A program made the position numbers and the translations under genes. Of a DNA stretch of 64,000 nt, positions 33,382 to 42,102 are shown piece after piece (positions within the stretch are counted from its first letter, which is position 1; every line of letters starts with the position of its first letter). The DNA is from Amycolatopsis sp. MtRt-6 (GTDB taxonomy: Bacteria; Actinomycetota; Actinomycetes; Mycobacteriales; Pseudonocardiaceae), in NCBI RefSeq assembly GCF_017308975.1, contig NZ_JADWPD010000008.1, positions 62,001 to 126,000 on the forward strand, in the 5' to 3' direction. A model generated the notes under the pieces. The model saw only the letters and a program-made list of their open reading frames with translations, searched no databases and had not been told where the DNA came from.

Positions 33382-33416
33382 TTGGATGGTACAGCGTATC
33401 GATCAAAGGGGCAGCC
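33382..33416. promoter_or_regulatory. Short divergent operator region between tetR and the glycosyltransferase
   Basis: 35 bp separate the two start codons. They contain GGTAC-AGC-GTATC, an imperfect palindrome (one mismatch to GGTAC/GTACC), flanked by TTGGAT and ATCGATCAA. The gap is too short for two independent promoters, so TetR binding would affect both genes. Confidence 0.5.
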
Positions 33417-34634
33417 ATGACTCGGGTACTCGTCGGCGTGCAGCCCGCCCGCGGCCACGTCGGGCCGACCAAGCCGATCGTCGCCGCGCTGCTCGCCGCC
33501 GGTCACGACGTCGCCGTCGTCACCGGCGCCCGCTACCGGCAGGCGTTCGAAGAGCTGGGGGCCACCGTCACCGTCCTGCCCGAAGAGGCCGACTTCGACG
33601 AGACCGACCTGGACGGCACGATCCCCGGCCGCGCCGGGTTGCGCGGGCTGAAGCTCGCCCGGTTCGAGCTGACCCACTTCGTCCGCGCGATGCCCGCCCA
33701 GCTGAGCGTGCTCGACGGGCAGGACGCCGATGTCATGCTGTGCGATCCGCTGATGATGGCCGGGCTGGCCCTGTCCCGGCGCGAACGACGGCCGAGGCTG
33801 CTCGTCCTCGGCTTCCTGCCGTTCATGCCGCCCGTCCCGACCGGCCCGCCCGGGCACCCGGTCCGCGGCGCGATCCTCCGGGCGCTCGCACCGTGGGTGA
33901 CCGGACCTGCGCAGAAGCTGGCGAAAGACCTGCTCGGCGGCGATCCCGGCCTGCTGTTCACGGACTGGCCGCTGCGCGGCGACGGTGTCCTCCAGATGAC
34001 CTGCCCCGGCTTCGAGTACCCGCGCGAAGGAGCGCCGCTGCACTTCATCGGGCCGACGACGGTCAGCGCGGCGAGCGAGCACCCGCTGCCGCCGTGGTGG
34101 GCCGACCTGGACGGCGGCCGCCCGGTGGTGCACGTGACCCAGGGAACGATCGCGAACGACGACCTCGGCCGCCTCGTCGAGCCGGCGATCGACGCCCTGG
34201 CCGGCGAGGACGTCCTGGTCGTCGCGACGACGTGCGGCGGGCGGCTGCGGCCCGGTCCGCTGCCGGACAACGTCCGGGTCGCGGACTTCCTGCCCTACGA
34301 CGAGCTGCTCCCCCGCTGCGCCGCCATGGTCAGCAACGGCGGGTACGGCGGCGTCAACCACGCCCTCCGCTACGGCGTGCCGCTGGTCGTCGTCGGGGCC
34401 AGCGAGGACAAGCGCGAAGTGGCGGCCCGGGTCACCTGGTCGGGAGCCGGGATCGGCCACGCCCGCGCGTCGGCCGCGCCGCGGACGCTGCGGCGGGCCG
34501 TCCGCGCGGTCCTGGACGAGCCGCGCTACCGCAGGCGCGCGCGGGAGCTGGCCGCGGAAATGGCCGCCGGACCGTCGATGGACGAAGTGGTGAAGCTGAT
34601 CACCGAGCCTCCCGCGGCTTGTCGTGAGTGGTAA
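33417..34634 (+). CDS. Macrolide/UDP-type glycosyltransferase (GT1, MGT-like)
   Basis: 405 aa from ATG 33417 with AAAGGGG upstream. GT-B fold: N-domain start VLVGVQPARGHVGPTKPIVAALLAAGHDVAVVTG (acceptor side, His in RGH as likely base); the C-domain sugar-nucleotide site includes VHVTQGTIANDD, RVADFLPYDELLPRCAAMVSNGGYGGVNHALRYGVPLVVV. GT1 enzymes of this kind glycosylate macrolides, rifamycins or phenolics. With a divergent TetR gene it looks like an inducible detoxification gene; that is inference. Its stop codon (TAA at 34632) lies inside a palindrome shared with the convergent sulfotransferase gene. Confidence 0.88.
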   Translation: MTRVLVGVQPARGHVGPTKPIVAALLAAGHDVAVVTGARYRQAFEELGATVTVLPEEADFDETDLDGTIPGRAGLRGLKLARFELTHFVRAMPAQLSVLDGQDADVMLCDPLMMAGLALSRRERRPRLLVLGFLPFMPPVPTGPPGHPVRGAILRALAPWVTGPAQKLAKDLLGGDPGLLFTDWPLRGDGVLQMTCPGFEYPREGAPLHFIGPTTVSAASEHPLPPWWADLDGGRPVVHVTQGTIANDDLGRLVEPAIDALAGEDVLVVATTCGGRLRPGPLPDNVRVADFLPYDELLPRCAAMVSNGGYGGVNHALRYGVPLVVVGASEDKREVAARVTWSGAGIGHARASAAPRTLRRAVRAVLDEPRYRRRARELAAEMAAGPSMDEVVKLITEPPAACREW

Positions 34635-34664
34635 TTAGGGTTCTAACCCGAATTACCACTCACG
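34623..34664. repeat. Palindrome holding both stop codons of a convergent pair
   Basis: CGTGAGTGGTAATT (34623-34636) pairs perfectly with 34651-34664, and an inner GGGTT/AACCC (34638-34642 / 34645-34649) closes on a 2-base loop. The left arm contains the TAA of the glycosyltransferase; the right arm contains the stop of the sulfotransferase on the other strand. It probably acts as a bidirectional terminator. It may represent a third repeat family (C). Confidence 0.85.
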
Positions 34665-35820
34665 AGCCGTGGGCCGCCAGGTAGCTCGCGAACCGCTCGT
34701 CGACCTCCTCGGGCGTCAACCCGAAGTCCGCCAGGCTGTAGCGGTGCACCGGTTTCCGGTCGCCCGTGCGGCTCGCCTGGTGCACCGCCGTCATGGCCGC
34801 CCGCGCTGCCGGCGTGAACTCCAGTCCGAAGTGGTCGTACACAGTGGACACCGTGCCGATCGGGTCGGCGACGAAGTCCTCGTACCGGACGTCGCAGAAC
34901 TGCGCCGGGTTGTGCCGCGCCCGGGCCCAGCCGAACTCGTCCGCGCCGCGTGCCCACAGGTCGAGCTGCCCCTGCCCGATCACCTCGCCGCGGAACTTCG
35001 CCGACCAGCCGTCCGCGGCCTTCTCGGCGAGGCTGCACATCGACGCCATGATCGTGCTCGGCGCCCGGTGCGTCTGGATCACCAGCGCGTCCGGGTAGTT
35101 CGCCATCAGCGCGTCCAGCGCGAACAGGTGACTCGGGTTCTTGAGCACCCAGCGCTTGCCCGCGTCCGGCAGCCCGATCAGCTGCAGGTTGCGCTTGTGC
35201 CGGGCGTAGGCGTCCGTCCAGTCCTGCTTGGCCAGCCAGCGCGAGTAGCGCGGCAGGTGCGCGAGGCACTCGAAGGACACCGACCGCATCGACTGGCGCA
35301 GCAGCTGCCAGCACTCCTCCACCTGGTCGGCGGACATGTGGTGCACGCCCATGAACTCCGGGTGCTCGACGTGGTGGCGTTCGTAGCCGGCCTGGATGCC
35401 CCGGAAGATCGGGTTGTCCGCCCACGACGCCCGCGGCGGCCGCGGCTGCGGGACCTCGGCGAGCCACACCTCGAGACCCTGGTGCGCGGGGTCCTCGGCG
35501 AGCAGCCGGTGCAGGGCCGTCGTGCCGGTGCGGGGCAGGCCGGTGACGAAGATCGGCCGCTCGATGCGGACGTCGGCGTACGCCGGGTTCTGCTTCCACG
35601 ACGCTTCGCTGAGCAGCCGCGCCACCAGAGCGCCGCGCAGGAACGCCCGGTGCACCTTGTTGCCGTACGGCGTCAGTTCCGCTTCGGCCTCGTAGGACTC
35701 CAGCAGCACGCGCAGGCCTTCGACGTACTCGTCGGTGCCGAAGTCGTCGAGCCCGGTGAGCTTCGACGCCGAGGCGCGCAGGTCCTCGACGGTGCCCACG
35801 TCTTCCCGGCCGGGGAGCAT
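34660..35820 (-). CDS. Sulfotransferase family protein (Rv3529c-like)
   Basis: 386 aa. The PAPS 5'-phosphate loop is FVTGLPRTGTTALHRLL (about residues 91-107). Other conserved parts are WVLKNPSHLFALDALMANYPDALVIQTHRAP (3'-phosphate region) and YEDFVADPIGTV. It belongs to the Sulfotransferase_3-type family, which moves sulfate from PAPS to a hydroxyl of a lipid, sterol or other small molecule; the substrate is unknown. It is the last gene of a four-gene operon (10 bp after the SDR stop) whose order recalls M. tuberculosis Rv3529c-Rv3531c in the cholesterol regulon. The PAPS-making genes are divergent from the same promoter region. Confidence 0.88.
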   Translation of the reverse strand: MLPGREDVGTVEDLRASASKLTGLDDFGTDEYVEGLRVLLESYEAEAELTPYGNKVHRAFLRGALVARLLSEASWKQNPAYADVRIERPIFVTGLPRTGTTALHRLLAEDPAHQGLEVWLAEVPQPRPPRASWADNPIFRGIQAGYERHHVEHPEFMGVHHMSADQVEECWQLLRQSMRSVSFECLAHLPRYSRWLAKQDWTDAYARHKRNLQLIGLPDAGKRWVLKNPSHLFALDALMANYPDALVIQTHRAPSTIMASMCSLAEKAADGWSAKFRGEVIGQGQLDLWARGADEFGWARARHNPAQFCDVRYEDFVADPIGTVSTVYDHFGLEFTPAARAAMTAVHQASRTGDRKPVHRYSLADFGLTPEEVDERFASYLAAHGS

Positions 35821-35830
35821 GGCGTCCTCC

Positions 35831-36619
35831 TCAGTGGTGGTACTCGCCGCTGTTGACGTCGAGGCATTGCCCGGTGATCGCGCGTGCCATCGGCGAGGCG
35901 AGGAACACGACCGCGTCGGCGATCTCGTCGGGCTCGGGCAGCTTGCGCAGGTCTATTGTGGACGCTGTTTCGGCGTAGACGTCCTCCGGCGTGATGCCTC
36001 GTTCCTTGGCCAGGTAGGCGAAGTACCACTGGAGGTTCGGGCCCCAGATGTACCCGGGCGCCACGGTGTTGACGCGCACGCCGTCCGGACCCAGCTCGCT
36101 GGCCAGGCTCTGGGAGAGCGACAGCAGCGCCGACTTCGCCATCTTGTAGGCGCCGAACGTGCGCCGCGAGTGCCGCAGCACCGCCGAGTTGATCATCACC
36201 AGCGAGCCCTTGCTCTCCTTGAGCGCGGGCAGGAACAGCCGGGTCAGCCGGAGCACGGAGATCGCCGCCGTCTCGAAGCCCGCGCGGACGGCGTCGAGGT
36301 CCACAGTGGCCAGGTCGGTCAGCGGCGGGACGGCGAAGGCGTTGTGCACCACCGTGTCCACCCGGCCGAACGCCTCGACCGCCTCGTTCACCAGGTTGGC
36401 GGCGGAGTCCGCGTCGTCGATGTCGGTGCGGACCGCGACCGCCCGGCGGCCGAGGTCGGTCACCTCCTTCGCGACTTCGCTCAGCCGAGACTCCGTGCGC
36501 GCGGCGAGCACGACGTCCGCGCCGGCCCGCGCGCTGCGCACGGCGATCGACCGGCCAAGCCCGGGCCCGATGCCCGAGACGACGACCACCTTGCCCTGCA
36601 ACACGTTCTCCACGCTCAC
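35831..36619 (-). CDS. Short-chain dehydrogenase/reductase (Rv3530c-like)
   Basis: 262 aa from GTG 36619. The NAD(P) loop is VSGIGPGLGRSIAV, the NNAG-equivalent is HNAFAV, and the catalytic residues are S in INSAVL and YKMAK (Tyr, Lys). The mid-chain acids suggest NAD but this cannot be fixed by eye. The start overlaps the DUF1214 stop by four bases (GTGA). In the operon it would oxidise or reduce a hydroxyl/keto group on the same compound handled by the other members, perhaps a steroid. Confidence 0.9.
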   Translation of the reverse strand: MSVENVLQGKVVVVSGIGPGLGRSIAVRSARAGADVVLAARTESRLSEVAKEVTDLGRRAVAVRTDIDDADSAANLVNEAVEAFGRVDTVVHNAFAVPPLTDLATVDLDAVRAGFETAAISVLRLTRLFLPALKESKGSLVMINSAVLRHSRRTFGAYKMAKSALLSLSQSLASELGPDGVRVNTVAPGYIWGPNLQWYFAYLAKERGITPEDVYAETASTIDLRKLPEPDEIADAVVFLASPMARAITGQCLDVNSGEYHH

Positions 36620-37806
36620 CCCAGCATCCGGGCGGCGACGGCGTCCTGCCGGGCCGCGATCCGCGCCGCCCACTGCTCCGGCGTCACCCGCGCATCCGCG
36701 TAATGGGGCAGCCGATCGGGCAGCTCGTCGGCCTTGACCACCTCGACGACCGGGCCGTCGTCCGGACCGAGGTCGCGGGCCAGCCGCTGCCAGCGGATCT
36801 GCAGGTACCCGCGGTCGTGGCCGGTGAGCTCCAGCCAGTTCGCCAGGCCGGGGTCACGTTCGGCGAGCACGAACCGGATCTTGCCGTCCGGGTCGACGCG
36901 GGCCTGGTCGGCGGTGAGGCTCGTCTGGTGGTTGATGTAGTCGAGCGAGACGTACCAGCGGCTGCCGAGCTGGATGCCCTGGTACGGCGCGTCCGCGCAG
37001 CGCGGCACGGTGACGATCATCGCTTCCTCGGGGCCGAGCTCGTAGTGCCCGGCCGAGGAGAACTGCGTGGTGAGCCCGCCCGGCGTCGAGCGCGGCTCGG
37101 TCAGCGTGTTCACCGGCAGGTTGTCGTAGAACCACTTCGGGAAGGCCAGGAACGTCTTGAGCCGGCTCAGCAGGATCTTGCCGGTGACGCCGTAGCGCTT
37201 GGCCAGCGCGGACCGGTCCGGCACCGGCGGCGCCTGGCCCGCGGTGTCGACGCACCGGATGCGGATCTCGCCGCGCCGCTCGGTCGCCCAGTCGCTGTAG
37301 ACCTCGCGGACCACGAGCATCGACGCGCCTTCGCCGAGGACGAAGTAGTTCGGGCCCGGGTTCTCGCGGGCCGGGCCGAAGCGCAGCTCGAACCGGCCGT
37401 CCGGGCCGATCTCGATGGCCCGGTCGTCGAACGCGGCGAGGCTGCCGGGCACCTCGACCGGCGAGTAGTCGCCGTTGAGGACCTGGAAGCTGAGGTCGGC
37501 GGTCGTGCCGCGGACGCCGGTGACCAGGTACTCGCGGTCGGCGCGGATGTTCGCGTTGAAGTACAGCGTGTCCGGGTTGTCCAGGCCCATCTTCGTGTAG
37601 GGCCCGGTCGACGCGGTGAAGTACGGGAAGTCGCGCTGGTAGGCCCAGGCCATCTGCAGCGACGCCCGGATGCTGCCGGCGAGGTAGTCGTAGCCCTCGA
37701 GCAGGCCCTGCTCGGTCTGCGCCGGCGGGGCTTCGGCGATCAGCTTCTCGGCCTCGACGATGGCGTCGGCGAACGGCCGGGTCAACGAGAACTCGTTCTC
37801 GATCAT
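36616..37806 (-). CDS. DUF1214-domain protein (Rv3531c-like)
   Basis: 396 aa from ATG 37806. The DUF1214-type core is seen in YTKMGLDNPDTLYFNANI, YLVTGVRGTTADLSFQVLNGDY, RFELRFGP and NYFVLGEGASMLVVREVYSDW. The family's biochemical role is not established; members occur in steroid and lipid catabolic clusters. No signal peptide is present. It overlaps the SnoaL gene upstream (ATGA) and the SDR gene downstream (GTGA), so the three are tightly coupled. Trp and Tyr are abundant. Confidence 0.8.
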   Translation of the reverse strand: MIENEFSLTRPFADAIVEAEKLIAEAPPAQTEQGLLEGYDYLAGSIRASLQMAWAYQRDFPYFTASTGPYTKMGLDNPDTLYFNANIRADREYLVTGVRGTTADLSFQVLNGDYSPVEVPGSLAAFDDRAIEIGPDGRFELRFGPARENPGPNYFVLGEGASMLVVREVYSDWATERRGEIRIRCVDTAGQAPPVPDRSALAKRYGVTGKILLSRLKTFLAFPKWFYDNLPVNTLTEPRSTPGGLTTQFSSAGHYELGPEEAMIVTVPRCADAPYQGIQLGSRWYVSLDYINHQTSLTADQARVDPDGKIRFVLAERDPGLANWLELTGHDRGYLQIRWQRLARDLGPDDGPVVEVVKADELPDRLPHYADARVTPEQWAARIAARQDAVAARMLG

Positions 37807-38282
37807 GCCGGGACGGCCCAGCGGTTCGCGATCAGCTTGAAGCCCGGGATGCTGTCGAAGGTCGTCAGCGTCTCGTAGGTGCGGACGTACCCGATGTGCG
37901 AGATCCGCCAGACGCCGTCGCTCTCGCGGCGGTAGGTGTCTTCGTAGAACGCGGCCCCTTCGACGATCATCTTGTGCTCCGGCACGATGACCTTGTCGGT
38001 GAACGACCACCGCCCGGTCGCGGTGTCGCCGTCGACGTCGATCTCCGGCTGAGCCGCGTGGTGCACAGTGATGATGCCGTTTCCGAGGCTCTGGGTAAGG
38101 AACTCGACGATGGCGTCGCGGCCCTCGAACTGCTTGCCCTCACTCCCGGTCGCGCGGGTCCCGTAGTCGGCCGTGGCGTCGACGGTGAAGGTGTCGGCCA
38201 CCTCGTCCCACAGCTTCAGGTCCACCCCGCGCAGGTACCGGTACTTCAGCCGCTTGATCTCTTCGAGTACGACCAGGTCCAT
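37803..38282 (-). CDS. SnoaL/NTF2-like protein
   Basis: 159 aa. NTF2-like cone fold: VVLEEIKRLKYRYLRGVDLKLWDEVADTFTVDATADYG (the initial helices with the typical D...W...F pattern), then GRDAIVEFLTQSL, ITVHHAAQPEIDVDGDTATGRWSFTDKV, and GAAFYEDTYRRESDGVWRISHIGYVRTYE. Members are isomerases, hydratases or binding proteins on ring compounds, and ketosteroid isomerase belongs to this fold; activity here is not proven. It is the first gene of the operon. Its start is 57 bp from the cysD start, with a KstR-like palindrome in between. Confidence 0.88.
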   Translation of the reverse strand: MDLVVLEEIKRLKYRYLRGVDLKLWDEVADTFTVDATADYGTRATGSEGKQFEGRDAIVEFLTQSLGNGIITVHHAAQPEIDVDGDTATGRWSFTDKVIVPEHKMIVEGAAFYEDTYRRESDGVWRISHIGYVRTYETLTTFDSIPGFKLIANRWAVPA

Positions 38283-38303
38283 GTCACCAGCGTCCCGCAC
38301 CGC

Positions 38304-38333
38304 TTGACCAAAGACAAGAACATGTTCTACTTT
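38304..38333 (+). promoter_or_regulatory. cysD promoter with overlapping KstR-like palindrome (shared divergent operator)
   Basis: -35 TTGACC (38304-38309) and -10 TACTTT (38328-38333) are 18 bp apart; the predicted start (about 38340) is the GTG of cysD. AAGAACATGTTCTA (38316-38329) matches the KstR consensus TNNAACNNGTTNNA at every fixed position except the first base. Its core AGAACATGTTCT is a perfect 12-bp palindrome. It lies between the -35 and -10 of cysD and 34-47 bp upstream of the SnoaL-operon start, so one repressor could control both directions. Confidence 0.65.
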
Positions 38334-38339
38334 TTTCCC

Positions 38340-39254
38340 GTGTCCGTGACCTCGTACGAGCTCTCGCACCTGGCCGCGCTCGAAGCGGAGGCCGTGCACG
38401 TCTTCCGCGAAGTCGCGGCGACCTTCGAGCGCCCGGTCCTGCTCTTCTCCGGCGGCAAGGACTCGGTGGTGATGCTGCACGCCGCCGCGAAGGCGTTCTG
38501 GCCCGCGCCCCTGCCCTTCCCCGTGCTGCACGTCGACACCGGCCACAACTTCGACGAGGTCATCCGCTTCCGCGACGAAACCGTCGCCGCTCTCGGCCTC
38601 CGCCTGGAGGTGGCGAGCGTGCAGGACGACATCGACGCCGGCCGGGTCGTCGAGGAGACCGGGCCACGGGCCAGCCGCAACCGGCTGCAGACCGTGACGC
38701 TGCTGCGGGCCATCCGCGAGGGCGGCTTCGACGCCGTGTTCGGCGGCGCCCGCCGTGACGAGGAGAAGGCCCGCGCGAAGGAACGCGTGTTCAGCTTCCG
38801 CGACGAGCACGGCCAGTGGGACCCGCGGGCGCAGCGCCCGGAGCTGTGGAACCTCTACAACGGCCGGCACCGCCGCGGCGAGCACATCCGCGTCTTCCCG
38901 CTGTCGAACTGGACCGAGCTGGACATCTGGCAGTACATCCGCGACGAGCGGATCGCGCTGCCGCCGCTGTACTACGCGCACCGGCGCCCGGTGGTCCAGC
39001 GCGACGGCATGCTGCTGGCGGCCACCCGCTTCCTGTCCCTTGTGGACGGTGAGTCGCCGTACGAGGCGACCGTGCGCTTCCGGACCGTCGGCGACGCCAC
39101 CTGCACCGGTTGCGTCGAGTCGTCGGCGACGACGCCGGCCGAAGTGGTCGCCGAGGTGGCCGCCACCCGCGTCACCGAACGCGGTGCGACGCGCGCCGAC
39201 GACCGGATTTCCGAAGCCGGCATGGAAGACCGCAAGCGAGAGGGCTACTTCTGA
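38340..39254 (+). CDS. cysD: Sulfate adenylyltransferase subunit 2
   Basis: 304 aa from GTG 38340; GTG 38346 is equally likely. An ATG at 38322 is in frame but lies inside the palindrome and -10 region and would precede the transcript. PP-loop ATPase: [16 protein letters not shown], then [20 protein letters not shown], then [21 protein letters not shown], and [13 protein letters not shown]. With CysN it makes APS from sulfate and ATP in the cytoplasm. It overlaps cysNC by one base region (TGATG). The transcript is probably leaderless. Confidence 0.95.
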   Translation: MSVTSYELSHLAALEAEAVHVFREVAATFERPVLLFSGGKDSVVMLHAAAKAFWPAPLPFPVLHVDTGHNFDEVIRFRDETVAALGLRLEVASVQDDIDAGRVVEETGPRASRNRLQTVTLLRAIREGGFDAVFGGARRDEEKARAKERVFSFRDEHGQWDPRAQRPELWNLYNGRHRRGEHIRVFPLSNWTELDIWQYIRDERIALPPLYYAHRRPVVQRDGMLLAATRFLSLVDGESPYEATVRFRTVGDATCTGCVESSATTPAEVVAEVAATRVTERGATRADDRISEAGMEDRKREGYF

Positions 39255-41065
39255 TGCAGCTGCTGCGGATCGCCACCGCCGGAAGCGTCGACGACGGCAA
39301 GTCGACGTTGATCGGCCGGCTGCTGTTCGACTCGAAGGCGATCTTCACCGACCAGCTCGCCGCCGTCGAGCGCGCCAGCCGCGACCGCGGCGAGGACTAC
39401 CCGGACCTCGCACTGCTCACCGACGGGCTGCGGGCCGAGCGCGAGCAGGGCATCACGATCGACGTCGCCCACCGCTACTTCGCCACGCCGCGGCGCAAGT
39501 TCATCATCGCCGACACGCCGGGTCACCTGCAGTACACGCGGAACATGGTGACCGGCGCGTCGACCGCCGACCTGGCGCTGATCCTCGTCGACGCGCGCAA
39601 GGGCGTGCTGGAACAGTCGCGGCGGCACGCGTTCCTCGCGTCGCTGCTCGGGATCGGGCACCTCGTGGTGTGCGTGAACAAGATGGACCTCGTCGGCTGG
39701 TCGCGGGAGCGGTTCGACGAGATCCGCGAGGACTTCCGCCGGTTCGCGATGAAACTCGACGTCGCCGACCTGACGTTCGTGCCGGTTTCGGCGCTGCACG
39801 GCGACAACGTCGTCCACCGCAGCGCGAGCATGCCGTGGTACGAGGGCACTTCGCTGCTGCACCAGCTGGAAGAGGTGCACGTCGCCTCCGACCGCAACCT
39901 GATCGACGCGCGGTTCCCGGTGCAGTACGTCATCCGGAAGTCCGACTTCCGCGGCTACGCGGGCACCATCGCCGGCGGGGTGTTCAAGCCGGGCGACGAG
40001 GTCGTGGCGCTGCCGTCGGGGTTCACGTCGAAGGTGCGTGCGGTCTGGGGACCGGGCGGGCAGCCGCTGGAAGAGGCGTTCACCGGCCAGGCGGTGGCCG
40101 TGGAGCTGGCCGACGACCTCGACCTCGGCCGCGGGACCATGCTCTGCCGGCCTGGCAACCGCGCGGAGTCGGCCCGCGAGGTCGACGCCCTGGTCTGCTG
40201 GTTCTCCGAGCATTCCTCGCTGGCCCCGGGTGCTTCGTACGTCGTACGGCACACGACCACCGAAACGCGGGGCACGGTCGAGCGGCTGGAGTACCGCCTC
40301 GACGTCACCACGCTGCACCGCGACGAGACGGCGGAAGCGCTGTCGTTGAACGACATCGGCCGCGTCCGGCTGCGCACGCGTGCGCCGCTGCTGTTCGACC
40401 CGTACCGCCGCAACCGGGCCACCGGCGGCTTCCTGCTGGTCGACGAGCACACCGGCGACACGGTCGCGGCGGGCATGATCACCGGCGCGGTCGCCTCCCC
40501 GGTCGTCTGGCACACTGCGGCGGTGCGGCGTGAAGACCGCCCCACCCGCGGTGCGACGGTGTGGCTGACCGGGCTTTCGGCGTCGGGCAAGTCGTCGGTG
40601 GCGGTCGAGCTGGAACGCCGGCTGGTCGCGGCGGGCCGCCCGGCGTACCTGCTCGACGGCGACAACCTGCGGCACGGGCTCAACGCCGGCTTGGGGTTCA
40701 GCCCCGAGGACCGGGCGGAGAACGTCCGGCGCGTGGCGGAGGTGGCGCGCCTGTTCGCGGACGCGGGCGTGGTGGCGATCGCGTCGCTGATCAGCCCCTA
40801 CGAAACCGATCGCGCCCGGGCGCGGGCGATCCACGACGGGCTGCCGTTCGTGGAGGTGTTCGTCGACACGCCCCTGGAGGTGTGCGAGGCCCGCGACCCG
40901 AAGGGCATGTACGCGAAGGCACGCGCCGGGGAGATCACCGGCTTCACCGGCATCGACGCCCCCTACGAGCGCCCGTCGTCGCCCGACCTGGTGCTGCGCC
41001 CGGGCGACGGCGACCCGGCGGCCATGGCGGCGGCGATCCAGGCCCTGCTCGACGACCTCGGCTGA
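39254..41065 (+). CDS. cysNC: Bifunctional sulfate adenylyltransferase subunit 1 / adenylylsulfate kinase
   Basis: 603 aa fusion. CysN part (about 1-420): GTPase motifs GSVDDGKST (G1), DTPGH (G3), NKMD (G4), then beta-barrel domains. CysC part (about 435-600): P-loop [19 protein letters not shown], and the family end [26 protein letters not shown]. CysN hydrolyses GTP to drive APS formation; CysC phosphorylates APS to PAPS, the sulfate donor for sulfotransferases. The fusion favours direct PAPS output. It follows cysD with TGATG coupling. No APS reductase (cysH) is next to it, which fits a sulfation role. Confidence 0.96.
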   Translation: MQLLRIATAGSVDDGKSTLIGRLLFDSKAIFTDQLAAVERASRDRGEDYPDLALLTDGLRAEREQGITIDVAHRYFATPRRKFIIADTPGHLQYTRNMVTGASTADLALILVDARKGVLEQSRRHAFLASLLGIGHLVVCVNKMDLVGWSRERFDEIREDFRRFAMKLDVADLTFVPVSALHGDNVVHRSASMPWYEGTSLLHQLEEVHVASDRNLIDARFPVQYVIRKSDFRGYAGTIAGGVFKPGDEVVALPSGFTSKVRAVWGPGGQPLEEAFTGQAVAVELADDLDLGRGTMLCRPGNRAESAREVDALVCWFSEHSSLAPGASYVVRHTTTETRGTVERLEYRLDVTTLHRDETAEALSLNDIGRVRLRTRAPLLFDPYRRNRATGGFLLVDEHTGDTVAAGMITGAVASPVVWHTAAVRREDRPTRGATVWLTGLSASGKSSVAVELERRLVAAGRPAYLLDGDNLRHGLNAGLGFSPEDRAENVRRVAEVARLFADAGVVAIASLISPYETDRARARAIHDGLPFVEVFVDTPLEVCEARDPKGMYAKARAGEITGFTGIDAPYERPSSPDLVLRPGDGDPAAMAAAIQALLDDLG

Positions 41066-41098
41066 ATTCGGTTGCGCACGCACCCTAGGGTGGGCCTC

Positions 41099-41470
41099 AT
41101 GACGACGGTCAGGCAGGTCCAGGTCACCTTCGACTGCGCGGATCCCGGGCGGGTCGCCCGGTTCTGGTGCGAGGTGCTCGGTTACGAGCTCCACAGCAGC
41201 GGAGTCGCCTGCAGCGACCCCACCGGGGTGGGCCCGCGGCTGTACTTCCAGCAGGTGCCCGAAGGCAAGGTCGTCAAGAACCGGGTGCACCTCGACGTCC
41301 GGGTCGGCACGGGGCTCGTCGGCGAAGAGCGGCTGGCCGCCCTCGAGGCCGAGTGCGCGCGGCTGGAGAAGCTCGGCGCGGTCCGCGGGCAGCTCCTGCT
41401 CGCCGACGAGGAAAACGAATCGTGCCAGAACATGCAGGACATCGAGGGCAACGAGTTCTGCCTCGATTGA
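41099..41470 (+). CDS. VOC-superfamily (glyoxalase/bleomycin-resistance-like) protein
   Basis: 123 aa from ATG 41099. The beta-alpha-beta VOC pattern appears as VQVTFDCADPGRVARFWCEVLGYEL, with later LYFQQVPEGKVVKNRVHLDVRV and MQDIEGNEFCLD (metal-ligand Glu in the last strand). This actinobacterial type is usually annotated as glyoxalase-like; substrate and metal are unknown. It starts 33 bp after cysNC and may be read through from it. Confidence 0.85.
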   Translation: MTTVRQVQVTFDCADPGRVARFWCEVLGYELHSSGVACSDPTGVGPRLYFQQVPEGKVVKNRVHLDVRVGTGLVGEERLAALEAECARLEKLGAVRGQLLLADEENESCQNMQDIEGNEFCLD

Positions 41471-41565
41471 GCCCTGCCCGGCCTGTTACATCGGAAGCAC
41501 GTGCGTCACAGACCGATTTGTGGTCTGATATCCCCCGCTACTCCGTATGGCCCAGAGGGGGATCC

Positions 41566-42102
41566 GTGAAAAGCGTGGTTTGGTGGTCCGTCGGCCTGCT
41601 GTTCGGGCTGGGGTTGATGGCGCTCGGCCTGTTCGGCTCCGGCGGGTCCGGCAAGGTGCTGTGCGGCGGCGAGGAGATGCGGCCGGGGCAGACCTGCGAA
41701 GAGACCCGGTACGGCCAGACATCCAGCGAGACCTACGAGGAAAAACGGCAGGAAGCGATCGACGACGCGGCCACCTTCAAGGGCGGCGGCCGGTGGGTCA
41801 CGTTCGGGATCGGCACCGTGATCGCGGGTGCGTGCGGCTGGCGGCTGATCGTCGCGATCCGGCGCAGGGCCGGCCAGGGGTCCGGCCCGGTCGCCCAGAC
41901 CGCGCCCGGGCAGCAGCCCGGCTTTGTGCCGCCGCCGGGATACCCGGCGCAGGGATACCCGGCGCAGGGACTTCCGGCGCACCAGAACTTCCCGCAGCAG
42001 CCGGGGTTCCAGCAGCCGGGGTTCCAGCAGCAGCCGGGGTTCCCTCCGCCGCAGGGGTTTCAGCAGCCTCCGCCGCCGGGATACGGGCCGCGTCAGCAGT
42101 AG
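41566..42102 (+). CDS. Small membrane protein with Gln/Pro/Gly-rich tail
   Basis: 178 aa from GTG 41566, with AGAGGGG five bases upstream. A first membrane helix lies at 4-24 (VVWWSVGLLFGLGLMALGLFG). A short Cys-containing extracytoplasmic loop (CGGEEMRPGQTC) follows, with a second helix at about 73-93 (VTFGIGTVIAGACGWRLIVAI). A repetitive tail (GYPAQ, QQPGFQQ, PPPQGFQQ) completes it. The two loop Cys may form a disulfide. I do not recognise a named family; the low-complexity tail suggests a surface or assembly-interaction role. The last 10 bp overlap the convergent methyltransferase gene. Confidence 0.75.
   Translation: MKSVVWWSVGLLFGLGLMALGLFGSGGSGKVLCGGEEMRPGQTCEETRYGQTSSETYEEKRQEAIDDAATFKGGGRWVTFGIGTVIAGACGWRLIVAIRRRAGQGSGPVAQTAPGQQPGFVPPPGYPAQGYPAQGLPAHQNFPQQPGFQQPGFQQQPGFPPPQGFQQPPPPGYGPRQQ

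Noticed and set aside
38322..38324. ATG as the cysD start
   Set aside because: It lies within a 12-bp palindrome and upstream of the best -10; downstream GTGs fit the family N-terminus better.
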